Shown here: piece after piece, positions 1-8,803 of the stretch | How positions within the stretch are numbered: position 1 is the first letter of the stretch | Layout of the letters: the number at the start of each line of letters is the position of its first letter | Source: Catellatospora sp. KI3 | GTDB taxonomy: Bacteria > Actinomycetota > Actinomycetes > Mycobacteriales > Micromonosporaceae | Assembly: GCF_029948125.1 (NCBI RefSeq) | Contig: NZ_JASAMB010000013.1 | Location: 124,001-188,000, forward strand | Length of the DNA stretch: 64,000 bases | Direction of reading: 5' to 3' | Made by a program: the position numbers and the translations under genes | Notes under the pieces: model-generated | Seen by the model: only the letters and a program-made list of their open reading frames with translations | Databases searched by the model: none | Told to the model about the DNA's origin: nothing

Positions 1-639
1 GTGTTCCGGGGCGTGGCCTACATCCTCACCCAGGACGGCCCCAAAACCCTGCCCTACGACCAGATCGGCTCGCCGTTCGTGAAGATCGGCGGACTGAACG
101 TGGCCGGGCTGCCGCTGCCCTTCGTCATCATGCTCGCCGTCTACGGCGGGGCCTGGGTGCTGCTGCGGCGCACCGCCACCGGGCGCCGGGTGCTGGCCTA
201 CGGCTCCTCGCCGGAGGCCGCCCGGTTCTGCGGCATCTCCGCGACCCGGCTGCGGTTCTTCGTCTTCGCCCTGGTGGGGCTCAGCGTCGGGATCGCCGCG
301 CTGACCTACATCACCCGGGTGTGGACCGCCGACGGCTCCGCCCAGGACGGGTTCGAACTCAAAGTCATCGCCGCGGTCGTCCTCGGGGGCACCAGCCTCA
401 AGGGCGGCAAGGGCACGCTCATCGGCACCTTCTCCGCGGTGCTGCTGGTCAGCGTGCTCAACGACATGCTCGTCAGTCAGGGGGTGCCGTCGGCCTACCA
501 GCGCATCGTGCTGGGCGGCGTACTCATCGTCGCCCTGACCATCGACGGGCTCCGTACCCGCTTCGCCGCGCCCGGATCCCTGCGGCGCGCGGTGACCGGA
601 CAGGGCGGGCGAACGCCCAGACCGGGCCTGGCCCGGTGA
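1..639 (+). CDS. Sugar ABC transporter permease, 5' end outside window (probably L-rhamnose)
   Basis: This is the C-terminal part (about 212 residues) of a RbsC/RhaP-type inner-membrane permease. Several hydrophobic helices are visible, and the family signature is the stretch around residues 122-140 (VIAAVVLGGTSLKGGKGT), which is typical of CUT2 monosaccharide importers. The frame is open at base 1, so the GTG there is probably an internal codon of a longer gene. It precedes a binding lipoprotein and three L-rhamnose catabolic genes on the same strand, so rhamnose is the inferred substrate. The matching ATPase and second permease would lie to the left. Confidence 0.85.
   Translation: MFRGVAYILTQDGPKTLPYDQIGSPFVKIGGLNVAGLPLPFVIMLAVYGGAWVLLRRTATGRRVLAYGSSPEAARFCGISATRLRFFVFALVGLSVGIAALTYITRVWTADGSAQDGFELKVIAAVVLGGTSLKGGKGTLIGTFSAVLLVSVLNDMLVSQGVPSAYQRIVLGGVLIVALTIDGLRTRFAAPGSLRRAVTGQGGRTPRPGLAR
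607..637 (+). other. Two short hairpins at the permease/binding-protein junction
   Basis: Bases 607-618 read GGGCGAACGCCC, a 5-bp stem with an AA loop. Bases 621-637 hold an 8-bp inverted repeat (ACCGGGCC, one base, GGCCCGGT) that runs into the permease stop codon. Hairpins upstream of a binding-protein gene often shape transcript processing so that this gene is expressed more than the permeases. That role is inferred here. Confidence 0.35.
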
Positions 640-680
640 ACCACAGCGCGGCGCCCCGGCGTCGCGTGCACGGCGAAATT

Positions 681-714
681 GAAACGTACTAACCCACGTA
701 TCCGTCCACGTTTC
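681..714. promoter_or_regulatory. Inverted repeat GAAACGT-N20-ACGTTTC upstream of the rhamnose-binding protein gene
   Basis: GAAACGT at 681-687 is mirrored by ACGTTTC at 708-714. The repeat ends just before the Shine-Dalgarno AAGGAG (721-726). It is locally AT-rich compared with its surroundings. It could be a repressor-binding pair or an internal promoter element. No regulator gene is adjacent in the window, so the function is unproven. Confidence 0.3.
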
Positions 715-732
715 GCACGGAAGGAGCATCGC

Positions 733-1710
733 ATGATGCTCAAAAAGGTCTTCGTCCCGCTCGTGGCGGTCGGCGCGCTGGTCCTGGCGGGCTGCACCGA
801 CTCCAACGCCGACAACCCCGGCGCCCCCAAGGACGACAAGATCGTCGTCGGCTTCTCCGTCTACGACATGCAGTACGAGTTCTTCCAGAAGATGGAGAAG
901 GGCACCCGCGAGGCGGCCACCGCCAAGGGCTGGGAGTTCAAGCTGCACGACGAGAAGAGCGACGAGAACGAGATGGTCACCGGCGCCCAGGCGCTCATCG
1001 ACCAGGGCGTCGACGTGCTGATCATCAGCCCGTTCAAGCCCAGCGCGCTCGGCCCGATCATCGCCAAGGCCAAGGCCAAGGGCGTGCCGGTGATCGTCGA
1101 CGACATCGGCGGCGGCGGCGCGCCGTACGACGCGATCGTCATCTCCGACAACGCCGGGGGCGGCAAGCTCGCCGCCGAGTACATGGCCAAGCAGATCGCG
1201 GCCAACGGCAAGACCAGCAAGAACGTCGCCTCGATCACTTGCGAGCCGTCGGCGGTCTACGCCGCCCGCCGCAACGCCGGGTTCAAGGAGGCGATCGAGG
1301 CGGCCGGGTTCAAGGTCGTCGCCGAGCTGTCGGGCAACTCCAAGGCCGAAGAGGGCTACAAGGTCATGAAGGACATCATGGCCAAGAACCCCGACGTCGC
1401 CGGGGTGTTCTCCTGCAACGACCCGATGGGTGTCGCCGCCGCCAACGCGGTCAAGGACGCCGGGAAGAACCCGGTCACCGACATCGTCACCGTCGGCTTC
1501 AACGCCGACCCGGAGGCGCTGACCGCGATCAAGGGCGGCGGCCTGGCCGCCACCGTCGCGCAGGACCCCACCGCGATGGGCGCCCTGACCGTGAAGCTCG
1601 CCGGGCAGGCCCTGAACAAGGAGGCGATCACCTTCGGCAACGCGGCCGAGCGGGAGGTCTTCAACCCGGTCCTGCTGGTCACCAAGGAAAACGTCGCCAC
1701 CATCAAGTAA
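733..1710 (+). CDS. rhaS: L-rhamnose ABC transporter substrate-binding lipoprotein
   Basis: A 325-residue periplasmic-binding-protein family 4 (ribose/RhaS-like) lipoprotein that captures sugar outside the membrane and delivers it to the permease. The N-terminus has a short charged region, a hydrophobic stretch and the lipobox LAGC with Cys21, so it should be lipid-anchored. The start is the ATG at 733, preceded by AAGGAG at 721-726; an in-frame upstream ATG at 679 lacks a ribosome site. It sits between a sugar permease and the rhamnose isomerase gene, which supports rhamnose as ligand. The assignment to rhamnose rests on this context rather than on ligand residues. Confidence 0.85.
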   Translation: MMLKKVFVPLVAVGALVLAGCTDSNADNPGAPKDDKIVVGFSVYDMQYEFFQKMEKGTREAATAKGWEFKLHDEKSDENEMVTGAQALIDQGVDVLIISPFKPSALGPIIAKAKAKGVPVIVDDIGGGGAPYDAIVISDNAGGGKLAAEYMAKQIAANGKTSKNVASITCEPSAVYAARRNAGFKEAIEAAGFKVVAELSGNSKAEEGYKVMKDIMAKNPDVAGVFSCNDPMGVAAANAVKDAGKNPVTDIVTVGFNADPEALTAIKGGGLAATVAQDPTAMGALTVKLAGQALNKEAITFGNAAEREVFNPVLLVTKENVATIK

Positions 1711-1718
1711 CGCGGGCC

Positions 1719-1755
1719 GTGGTGCGGGCGGCGCGAGCCGCACCGCCCGCACCAC
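1719..1755 (+). other. Strong intergenic hairpin downstream of the binding-protein gene
   Basis: A perfect 13-bp stem (GTGGTGCGGGCGG at 1719-1731, complement at 1743-1755) encloses an 11-base loop. No T-run follows, and the next gene's ribosome site starts only 25 bases later. It is more likely a 3'-end stabiliser or partial terminator that raises binding-protein mRNA relative to the enzyme genes than a full terminator. Confidence 0.5.
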
Positions 1756-1787
1756 CTCCTGCCCCGTTCGGCGTAGCACAGGAGACG

Positions 1788-2957
1788 ATGATGAACGACC
1801 ACGCTGCCGTCAAAGCGGCCCTGCGGGCCATGCCGATCGAGACGCCGTCCTGGGCGTACGGCAACTCGGGCACCCGGTTCAAGGTGTTCGCCCAGCAGGG
1901 GGTGCCCCGCGACGCGTACGAGAAGATCGCCGACGCGGCGGTGGTGCACCGGCTGACCGGCGCCGCGCCAAGCGTGGCGTTGCACATCCCGTGGGACCGG
2001 GTGGACGACTTCGCCGACCTGGCCCGCTTCGCCGCCGACCAGGGCATCGCCATCGGCGCGATCAACCCGAACGTGTTCCAGGACAACGACTACAAGCTGG
2101 GCAGCGTCTGCCACCCCGACCCCCGGGTCCGCCGCAAGGCCCTCGACCACCTGCTCGAATGCGTCGACATCATGGACGCCACCGGCTCGTCGATCCTGTC
2201 GCTGTGGTTCGCCGACGGCACCAACTACGCTGGCCAGGACTCCATCGCCGCCCGCCAGGACCGCCTGGCCGACGCGCTGTCGCAGACCTACGACCGCCTC
2301 GGCCCCGATCAGCGGATGCTGGTGGAGTACAAGCTGTTCGAACCGCACTTCTACAGCATGGACCTGCCCGACTGGGGCACCTCCTACGCGCACTGCGTCG
2401 CCCTGGGCGACCGGGCGCAGGTGCTGGTCGACACCGGCCACCACGCCCCGGGCACCAACATCGAGTTCCTGGTCACCGTGCTGCGCCGCTTCGGCAAGCT
2501 GGGCGGCTTCCACTTCAACAGCCGCAACTACGCCGACGACGACCTGATGGTCGGCGCGGCCGACCCGTTCCAGCTGTTCCGGATCATGCACGAGCTGGTG
2601 CGGGCCGACGCCATCGCGCCCGAGGCGAACGTCGCGTTCATGCTCGACCAGTGCCACAACCTGGAAGCCAAGGTGCCCGCGCTGATCCGCTCGGTCCTCA
2701 ACGTCCAGGAGGCCACCGCCAAGGCGCTGCTCGTGGACGCCGACGCGCTCGCCGCCGCGCAGTCCGGCGGCGACGTGCTGGCCGCGCACGCGGTGCTCAT
2801 GGACGCCTACGCCACCGACGTACGCCCGCTGCTGGCCGAGATGCGGGCCGAGGCGGGCCTGGACCCCGACCCGATCGCCGCCTACCACCGCAGCGGCTAC
2901 CAGCAGCGGATCGAGACCGAGCGCGTGGGCGGCCAGCAGGCCGGATGGGGAGCCTGA
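1788..2957 (+). CDS. rhaI: L-rhamnose isomerase
   Basis: A 389-residue TIM-barrel isomerase of the Pseudomonas stutzeri/Rhizobium RhaI type, which interconverts L-rhamnose and L-rhamnulose in the cytoplasm. Typical family stretches are seen: the metal- and substrate-binding barrel strands around LVEYKLFEPHFYSMD, LVDTGHHAPGTN and FHFNSRNYADDDLM. Two ATG codons lie in tandem at 1788 and 1791, preceded by AGGAG at 1780-1784. The second has better spacing, so the true start may be 1791. The next gene begins 3 bases after the stop, so the two are co-translated within one operon with the aldolase and kinase genes. Confidence 0.93.
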   Translation: MMNDHAAVKAALRAMPIETPSWAYGNSGTRFKVFAQQGVPRDAYEKIADAAVVHRLTGAAPSVALHIPWDRVDDFADLARFAADQGIAIGAINPNVFQDNDYKLGSVCHPDPRVRRKALDHLLECVDIMDATGSSILSLWFADGTNYAGQDSIAARQDRLADALSQTYDRLGPDQRMLVEYKLFEPHFYSMDLPDWGTSYAHCVALGDRAQVLVDTGHHAPGTNIEFLVTVLRRFGKLGGFHFNSRNYADDDLMVGAADPFQLFRIMHELVRADAIAPEANVAFMLDQCHNLEAKVPALIRSVLNVQEATAKALLVDADALAAAQSGGDVLAAHAVLMDAYATDVRPLLAEMRAEAGLDPDPIAAYHRSGYQQRIETERVGGQQAGWGA

Positions 2958-2960
2958 CCG

Positions 2961-5000
2961 ATGCCGTACGACAGCACGCCCGCCGAACTCGTCGCCCGCT
3001 CCAACCGGCTCGGCGCCGACCCCCGCAACACCAACTACGCGGGCGGCAACACCTCCGCCAAGGGCACCGACCGCGACCCGGTCACCGGCACCGACGTCGA
3101 CCTGCTCTGGGTCAAGGGCTCCGGCGGTGACCTGGGCACGCTCACCCCGGCCGGGCTCGCCGTGCTGCGCCTGGACCGGGTACGGGCGCTGGCCGACGTC
3201 TACCCGGGCGTCGAGCGCGAGGACGAGATGGTCGCCGCGTTCGACTACTGCCTGCACGGGCGCGGCGGCGCGGCACCGTCGATCGACACCGCGATGCACA
3301 GCCTCGTCGACGCCGCGCACGTCGACCACCTGCACCCCGACGCCGGGATCGCGTTCGCCGCCGCCGCCGACGGCCAGGCGCTGACCCAGGAGTGCTTCGG
3401 CGACCGGGTGCTGTGGACGCCGTGGCGGCGCCCCGGCTTCCAGCTCGGCCTCGACATCGCCCAGCTGCACCGGGACAACCCGCAGGCCATCGGCGTGATC
3501 CTCGGCGGGCACGGCATCACCGCCTGGGGTGCCACCAGCGACGAGTGCGAAGCGAACACGCTGGAGATCATCACCCGAGCGCAGGCGTTCCTCGACGAAC
3601 GGGGCAAGCCGGAGCCGTTCGGCGCCATCGTGCCCGGCTATGAGCCGCTGCCCGAGCAGGAGCGGCTGGCACGCGCGGCCGCCCTCGCGCCCGTCGTCAG
3701 GGGCCTGGTCAGCACCGACCGGCCGCAGGTCGGACACTTCAACGGCAGCGACGTCGTGCTCGACTTCCTGTCCCGCGAGGGCCACCCCCGGCTGGCGGGC
3801 CTGGGCACGTCGTGTCCGGACCACTTCCTGCGTACCAAGGTGAAGCCCCTGGTCCTCGACCTGGCGCCCACGGCGTCGCTGGAAGAGACGACCGCGCGCC
3901 TCACGGAGCTGCACGCCGACTACCGCCAGGAGTACGCGCGCTACTACGCCCGCCACGCCGCACCCGACTCGCCGCCGATGCGCGGCGCCGACCCCGCCAT
4001 CGTGCTGGTCCCGGGCGTGGGCATGTTCTCGTTCGGCGCCACCAAGCAGACCGCCCGCGTCGCGGGCGAGTTCTACGTCAACGCGATCAACGTGATGCGC
4101 GGCGCCGAAGCCGTCTCCACCTACCAGCCCATCGACGAGTCGGAGAAGTTCCGCATCGAGTACTGGGCGCTGGAGGAGGCCAAACTCGCCCGGCTGCCCA
4201 AACCCGCACCGCTGGCCGCCCGGATCGCGCTGGTCACCGGCGGCGGCTCCGGCATCGGCCGCGCCATCGCGCACCGGCTGGCCGCGCAGGGCGCCTGCGT
4301 CGTCGTCGCCGACCGCGATGCGGACGCCGCGCACCGCGTCGCCGCCGAGATCGGCGGTACGGACGTCGCGGTGGGCGTGGGCGCCGACGTCACCGACGCG
4401 CACGCCGTCACCGCGATGGTCGACGCGTGCGCGCTGGCCTTCGGCGGCGTCGACCTCGTCGTCAACAACGCCGGGCTGTCGATCTCCAAACCGCTGCTGG
4501 AGACCACGGAGGCGGACTGGGACCTGCAGCACGACGTGATGGCCAAGGGGTCGTTCCTGGTCGCCCGCGAAGCCGTCCGTACCATGATCGACCAGGGCAT
4601 GGGCGGCGACATCGTCTACATCTCCAGCAAGAACTCCGTCTTCGCCGGGCCCAACAACATCGCCTACAGCGCGGCGAAGGCAGACCAGGCCCACCAGGTG
4701 CGGCTGCTCGCGGCCGAACTCGGCGAGCACCGCATCCGGGTCAACGGCGTCAACCCCGACGGGGTCGTCCGCGGCTCCGGGATCTTCGCCGGGGGCTGGG
4801 GCGCGCAGCGGGCCGCCGTCTACGGCGTACCCGAGTCCGAACTCGGCGCCTTCTACGCCCAGCGGACGCTGCTCAAACGCGAAGTGCTGCCAGAGCATGT
4901 GGCCAACGCCGTGTTCGCCCTCGTCGCCGGTGACCTCTCGCACACCACCGGCCTGCACGTACCCGTCGACGCCGGCGTCGCCGCCGCATTCCTGCGCTGA
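2961..5000 (+). CDS. rhaD: Bifunctional rhamnulose-1-phosphate aldolase / lactaldehyde (short-chain) dehydrogenase
   Basis: A 679-residue fusion. The N-terminal ~410 residues are a class II (zinc) aldolase, including the GGHGITAWG segment, expected to split L-rhamnulose-1-phosphate into DHAP and L-lactaldehyde. The C-terminal ~255 residues are an SDR dehydrogenase with the NAD-binding motif VTGGGSGIGRA, an ISS segment and the catalytic YSAAK, which should oxidise the lactaldehyde to lactate. The same fusion is known in actinobacteria, Bacillus and Rhizobium rhamnose operons (RhaE/RhaD/RhaEW). Fusing the two steps avoids releasing a reactive aldehyde. It lies between the isomerase gene (3-base gap) and the kinase gene (3-base gap). 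Confidence 0.94.
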   Translation: MPYDSTPAELVARSNRLGADPRNTNYAGGNTSAKGTDRDPVTGTDVDLLWVKGSGGDLGTLTPAGLAVLRLDRVRALADVYPGVEREDEMVAAFDYCLHGRGGAAPSIDTAMHSLVDAAHVDHLHPDAGIAFAAAADGQALTQECFGDRVLWTPWRRPGFQLGLDIAQLHRDNPQAIGVILGGHGITAWGATSDECEANTLEIITRAQAFLDERGKPEPFGAIVPGYEPLPEQERLARAAALAPVVRGLVSTDRPQVGHFNGSDVVLDFLSREGHPRLAGLGTSCPDHFLRTKVKPLVLDLAPTASLEETTARLTELHADYRQEYARYYARHAAPDSPPMRGADPAIVLVPGVGMFSFGATKQTARVAGEFYVNAINVMRGAEAVSTYQPIDESEKFRIEYWALEEAKLARLPKPAPLAARIALVTGGGSGIGRAIAHRLAAQGACVVVADRDADAAHRVAAEIGGTDVAVGVGADVTDAHAVTAMVDACALAFGGVDLVVNNAGLSISKPLLETTEADWDLQHDVMAKGSFLVAREAVRTMIDQGMGGDIVYISSKNSVFAGPNNIAYSAAKADQAHQVRLLAAELGEHRIRVNGVNPDGVVRGSGIFAGGWGAQRAAVYGVPESELGAFYAQRTLLKREVLPEHVANAVFALVAGDLSHTTGLHVPVDAGVAAAFLR

Positions 5001-5003
5001 GCC

Positions 5004-6470
5004 ATGGCCACCGTAACCGTCGCCGCGGCCGACCTCGGCGCCTCCAGCGGCCGGGTCATCCTCGCCCAGGTCGGCCCGGACCGGCTCGACCTCACCGAGG
5101 TCCACCGCTTCACCAACCGGCCCGTCCGCCTCGGCGCGACCCTGCACTGGGACGCCCTGGCCCTCTACCAGGGCGTCCTCGACGGGCTCACCGCGGCTGC
5201 CCGCACGGCCGACGGACTGGACGGGATCGGCATCGACTCGTGGGCCGTCGACTACGGGCTGCTCGACGGCACCGGAGCCCTGATCGGCAACCCGGTCAGC
5301 TACCGGGACCGCCGCACCGCCGGGGTGATGGAGGCAGTCCACGCCCAGGTCGGCGCCCAGCACCTCTACCGCACCACCGGGCTGCAGAACCTGCCGTTCA
5401 ACACGGTCTACCAGCTCGTGGCGGCCCGGGACACCCCGGCGTTCGCGCAGGCGCGGCGGGTCCTGCTGCTGCCGGACCTGCTGGCCTACTGGCTGACCGG
5501 CAACGGCGGCGCGGAGATCACCAACGCGTCCACGACGGGACTGCTGGACGCGACCTCGCGTACCTGGTCCAGGGAGCTGCTGGCCGCGCTGGGGCTGGAC
5601 CCGGCGCTGCTGGGGCGGCTGCGGCAGCCGGGCGAGGAGATCGGGCGGCTGCTGCCCGCGGTGGCCGAGGAGACGGGGCTGTCCAGCGCGGTGCCGGTGA
5701 TCGCGGTGGGCTCGCACGACACCGCGTCGGCGGTGGCGGCCGTCCCGGCGGCGACGCCGCGGTTCGCGTACGTGTCCTGCGGAACCTGGTCGCTGGTCGG
5801 GGTCGAACTGCGGGCACCGGTGCTCAGCGAGGCCAGCCGGGCCGCGAACTTCACCAATGAGACCGGCGTCGACGGGACCGTCCGCTACCTGCGCAACGTC
5901 ATGGGCCTGTGGCTCCTGCAGGAGTCGGTGCGCACCTGGGACGCGGCGGGGACCGCGACGGACCTCGACGCGCTCCTGCGGGCGGCGGCGGGCGAGCCCG
6001 CGCTCGCCGCCGTGATCGACCCGGACGACCCGGTGTTCCTGCCGCCGGGCGACATGCCCGCGCGGATCCGGGAGGCCTGCCGGCGTACGGGCCAGCCGGT
6101 GCCCGGGTCGCCCGCCGCCGTGACCCGGTGCATCCTGGACAGCCTGGCGCTCGCGCACGCCCGGGCGGTGCGCCAGGCGCGCGCGCTGTCCGGGCAGGAC
6201 GTCGAGGTCGTGCACGTCGTCGGGGGCGGGGCGCGCAACGCGCTGCTGTGCCAGCTCACCGCGGACGCCTGCGGGCTGCCGGTGCTGGCCGGGCCGGTGG
6301 AGGCCACCGCGCTGGGCAACACGCTGGTCCAGGCGCGGGCGCTCGGGGCGGTGACCGGCGGGCTGGACGAGCTGCGCGGCCTGGTCCGCGCGCACACGTC
6401 GGTGGTCGCGTACACGGCCAGCGGTGACGCGCAGGCCTGGCAGCTCGCCGAAGCCAGAATCCACCTGTAG
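5004..6470 (+). CDS. rhaB: Rhamnulokinase (FGGY family)
   Basis: A 488-residue FGGY carbohydrate kinase that phosphorylates L-rhamnulose at C1 with ATP, feeding the aldolase encoded just upstream. The N-terminal phosphate motif DLGASSGRV (residues ~10-18), the central GSHDTASAV, the CGTWSLVG segment and the C-terminal adenosine motif VVGGGARN are all visible, and length matches the family. It is the last gene of the rhamnose operon; a strong hairpin follows at 6483-6510. Start ATG 5004 lies three bases after the upstream stop. Confidence 0.94.
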   Translation: MATVTVAAADLGASSGRVILAQVGPDRLDLTEVHRFTNRPVRLGATLHWDALALYQGVLDGLTAAARTADGLDGIGIDSWAVDYGLLDGTGALIGNPVSYRDRRTAGVMEAVHAQVGAQHLYRTTGLQNLPFNTVYQLVAARDTPAFAQARRVLLLPDLLAYWLTGNGGAEITNASTTGLLDATSRTWSRELLAALGLDPALLGRLRQPGEEIGRLLPAVAEETGLSSAVPVIAVGSHDTASAVAAVPAATPRFAYVSCGTWSLVGVELRAPVLSEASRAANFTNETGVDGTVRYLRNVMGLWLLQESVRTWDAAGTATDLDALLRAAAGEPALAAVIDPDDPVFLPPGDMPARIREACRRTGQPVPGSPAAVTRCILDSLALAHARAVRQARALSGQDVEVVHVVGGGARNALLCQLTADACGLPVLAGPVEATALGNTLVQARALGAVTGGLDELRGLVRAHTSVVAYTASGDAQAWQLAEARIHL

Positions 6471-6482
6471 CGGACCGGAGCA

Positions 6483-6510
6483 CCGCCGCCGGGCGACCAC
6501 CCGGCGGCGG
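6483..6510. terminator. Bidirectional terminator-like hairpin between rhaB and the phospholipase gene
   Basis: An 11-bp perfect stem (CCGCCGCCGGG / CCCGGCGGCGG) with a 6-base loop lies between two convergent genes. It has no clear U-tract on either side, as is common for actinomycete terminators. Confidence 0.65.
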
Positions 6511-6516
6511 CGTGCC

Positions 6517-7746
6517 TCAGCGGCAGGGGTAGTTGCTCTTCGTACAGGTCACGCCGGTGTTGTACGCCTCGTTGAAGTGCGTGTAGTACGCGTCGTAGAG
6601 CGGGTGGACGCTGCCGGTCTCCGGGCCCATCTTGACGAAGATCTCGTCGTTCTCGTTGAGCGCGTCCTGGGTCCAGTTCTGCGAGCCGGTGTAGACGCGG
6701 TACTGGTAGGTGCCGCCGTAGCTGCCGTACGCGAGGAAGAACTTGTTGTGGATGTCGTCCTTGCGCCGGATGTTGACCCCGGCGGTGAGCAGGTCGTTGT
6801 AGACCGACTGGGTCATCGCGACACCGCCTGCGGAGTCGGTCCCGACGGCCATCCAGACGGCGCAGCCGCCCGCCCGGTACGCCTTCACGACGTCGACGAC
6901 CTTGGGGCGGCCGCTGGTGACCGAGGCCATGCCGACGCGCAGCCGGCAGTTGCTGTTCGGGGTCAGGTCGTTCAGCCGGGTCGCGATCGTGTCGGTCTGG
7001 CCCTCGCCCTCGGGCGAGGCGTACGCGTCGGCGGCGGTCGCCTGGTAGTAGCCGCGGCCGGAGGCGCTGTCGTAGTAGTCGTCGCCGGAGTAGTGGCGGC
7101 GGTTCCACAGGTCGGAGAAGTTGGCGTTCAGGCCGTTCATCAGCGCGGCGTCGCCGTACACGGTGATGGTGTTGTTGAAGGCGTCGGTGCCGGTGGCGTA
7201 GGTGAGGTTGGCCGACCCGAACCAGGAGACGCTGCTGCGCGCGACACCGGCCGGATCGACGGTGGCGGTGAAGGTGAACATCTTGGTGTGCATGTCGCCG
7301 TCGGCGCTGGTGCTGATGCACCCGTTGCCGCCGCTGGCGTTGGTGCAGAACCTGTGGTTGGCGAGCTTCTTGATCGTGGTGACGGCCGGGTCGGTCGAGG
7401 GCGCGTTCTTGCCGTCGATGACGACCATGACCGTCACCCCTCGGGTCTGCGCCCGCAGCAGCGCGTCGGCCACCGAGTCGATGCTGAGGGAGTGGATCGT
7501 GCCTTTGATGGTGGACCCGGCCGGGGCGCGGTCGATGAGCCGCTGCAGCTCGTTGATGATCGTGTAGTCCCGCCCTGCGGTCGGGTTGGTGAAGTGGGCC
7601 CACACCGGGTAGCCGCCGATGGTGGCCGACGCGCTGTGGACCGCGGCCGCGGCCGGTGCCGCGACGAGCAGGGTGCCGGCGACGGTGACCGTCGCCAGCA
7701 CGGCTGCCGCCCGGCGGGCGCGACCTGCGGATGAGAAAAGCTTCAT
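6517..7746 (-). CDS. Secreted phospholipase-D-like protein
   Basis: A 409-residue exported protein with an N-terminal signal peptide ending near AAPAAAAV (residues ~30-38). Two PLD-type HxK motifs are present in separate halves: HTKMF (about residue 151) and HNKFF (about residue 335), each followed by the strand and GS-x-N region (GSANL, GSQNW) typical of phosphatidyltransferase/PLD active sites. The HxK halves should join into one catalytic site cleaving phosphodiester bonds, on phospholipid or possibly nucleic acid. It is transcribed alone, convergent with rhaB. The exact substrate cannot be read from the sequence. Confidence 0.8.
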   Translation of the reverse strand: MKLFSSAGRARRAAAVLATVTVAGTLLVAAPAAAAVHSASATIGGYPVWAHFTNPTAGRDYTIINELQRLIDRAPAGSTIKGTIHSLSIDSVADALLRAQTRGVTVMVVIDGKNAPSTDPAVTTIKKLANHRFCTNASGGNGCISTSADGDMHTKMFTFTATVDPAGVARSSVSWFGSANLTYATGTDAFNNTITVYGDAALMNGLNANFSDLWNRRHYSGDDYYDSASGRGYYQATAADAYASPEGEGQTDTIATRLNDLTPNSNCRLRVGMASVTSGRPKVVDVVKAYRAGGCAVWMAVGTDSAGGVAMTQSVYNDLLTAGVNIRRKDDIHNKFFLAYGSYGGTYQYRVYTGSQNWTQDALNENDEIFVKMGPETGSVHPLYDAYYTHFNEAYNTGVTCTKSNYPCR

Positions 7747-7801
7747 GGTGATCGATCTTGTGAAAAAAAGCTTCGCCTGTCAATCCTCGCCGGTGGCGGC
7801 G

Positions 7802-8566
7802 TCAGTACTTCGTGTAGGTGACCGAGTCGTAGCGGGCGGTCAGCGGTGTGCCCGGGTAGCTGAACGGGCCGAGCCAGCCGTCGACGCCGATGCCCGGCCA
7901 CAGGTTCGCCATGATGCGCTGGGGACGGGTGGGCAGCGGACCGCGCGACCCGGTCTCCTGGTGGACCAGTCGGCCGTCCACGAACCAGTTGATCGTGCCC
8001 TGGTTCCACCACTCGAAGGCGTAGTTGTGGTATCCGGCGGCGGCGTCGAATCCGAGGTTGATGACCTTCTCGTGTCCGCCCACGCCGTTGGTGAAGTAGT
8101 TGGTCTGCATCTGGGTGGTGTTCTTGCCGAGGATCTCGATGTCGATCTCGTCCCAGGGCTGGTTGTCGCTCGGCCCGGTGTAGGTGAAGAACGAGGTCAC
8201 CGTGCCGGAGCGCTTGACCGCCTTCATCCGTACCTCGAACCGGCCGTAGGAGTACAGGTCGTTGGTCCGGAACTCCCCGGAGGCGTAGGGCTTGCCGGAG
8301 CAGCCGCCTGGGCACGTCGCGGTGTCCAGGTTGATGCCCGTGACGCCGCCGCTGGTCCAGACGTGGTCGGCGCGCCAGCCGACGTTGAACATGCTGCCGT
8401 TGCTCCAGCCGTCCGCCTTGTGCCAGCGGCCGGTGTTGAACGAGTCGAAGTTGTCGGTGAAGCTGCCGCCGATCGCGGCGTAGGCGGGGGACGGGGCGTG
8501 GACCGAGGCGCTGACGGCGGCGAGCGCCAGCGCGGCGGCCACGAGGGTGCGGGTGAGGAGTCTCAT
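7802..8566 (-). CDS. Secreted GH16 beta-glucanase (lichenase/laminarinase-like)
   Basis: A 254-residue exported glycoside hydrolase family 16 protein with a signal peptide ending at SPAYAA. The catalytic signature EIDIE is present (E140 nucleophile, D142, E144 acid/base), followed by the usual W-rich concave beta-sandwich (YAFEWWNQGTINWFVDG). It should cut internal beta-1,3 or mixed-linkage beta-glucan outside the cell. I chose ATG 8566 because GGAG sits at the correct distance; an ATG 12 bases upstream lacks a ribosome site. The upstream region carries a sigma70-like promoter and two LacI-type operators, and the LacI gene is immediately upstream on the same strand. Confidence 0.9.
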   Translation of the reverse strand: MRLLTRTLVAAALALAAVSASVHAPSPAYAAIGGSFTDNFDSFNTGRWHKADGWSNGSMFNVGWRADHVWTSGGVTGINLDTATCPGGCSGKPYASGEFRTNDLYSYGRFEVRMKAVKRSGTVTSFFTYTGPSDNQPWDEIDIEILGKNTTQMQTNYFTNGVGGHEKVINLGFDAAAGYHNYAFEWWNQGTINWFVDGRLVHQETGSRGPLPTRPQRIMANLWPGIGVDGWLGPFSYPGTPLTARYDSVTYTKY

Positions 8567-8661
8567 TGCCTGCTCCATCTCTGGAGGCGACCGCGGGCAA
8601 GCGGTGCGCCATCGACGGGACTGCGGACCGGGGCGGCGGGCGGCCGGGCGGGTGAACGGCT

Positions 8662-8679
8662 ACTGGAAGGGGTTCCAGT
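8662..8679. promoter_or_regulatory. LacI-type operator 1 (downstream of GH16 promoter)
   Basis: ACTGGAAGGGGTTCCAGT is a perfect inverted repeat of 7 bp around four Gs. It lies between the predicted promoter and the GH16 start codon, where a bound repressor would block transcription. Its outer arm ACTGG/CCAGT matches the second operator at 8804-8823. Confidence 0.6.
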
Positions 8680-8709
8680 GGCTTCCGGCGATCCTGCGGC
8701 GTCATCGCA

Positions 8710-8738
8710 ATGATGTGCATGGATTAAAACACTGTCAA
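8710..8738 (-). promoter_or_regulatory. Sigma70-like promoter of the GH16 gene
   Basis: On the minus strand a perfect -35 hexamer TTGACA (8738-8733) is followed after 17 bases by CATCAT (8715-8710), which matches 4 of 6 of the -10 consensus. Transcription would start near 8703, upstream of operator 1 and of the GH16 start at 8566. Confidence 0.5.
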
Positions 8739-8803
8739 GAGCAGCTATGTGTATCGCGACACAACTTGGCACTTGTGCGACGGCGGTACTCCGGTAGCTT
8801 TCA

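Noticed and set aside
1356-6500. A 1714-codon open frame on the minus strand antisense to the rhamnose genes
   Set aside because: It is a low-complexity Arg/Gly/Val-rich translation caused by high GC at third codon positions of the real plus-strand genes, which have clear family motifs.
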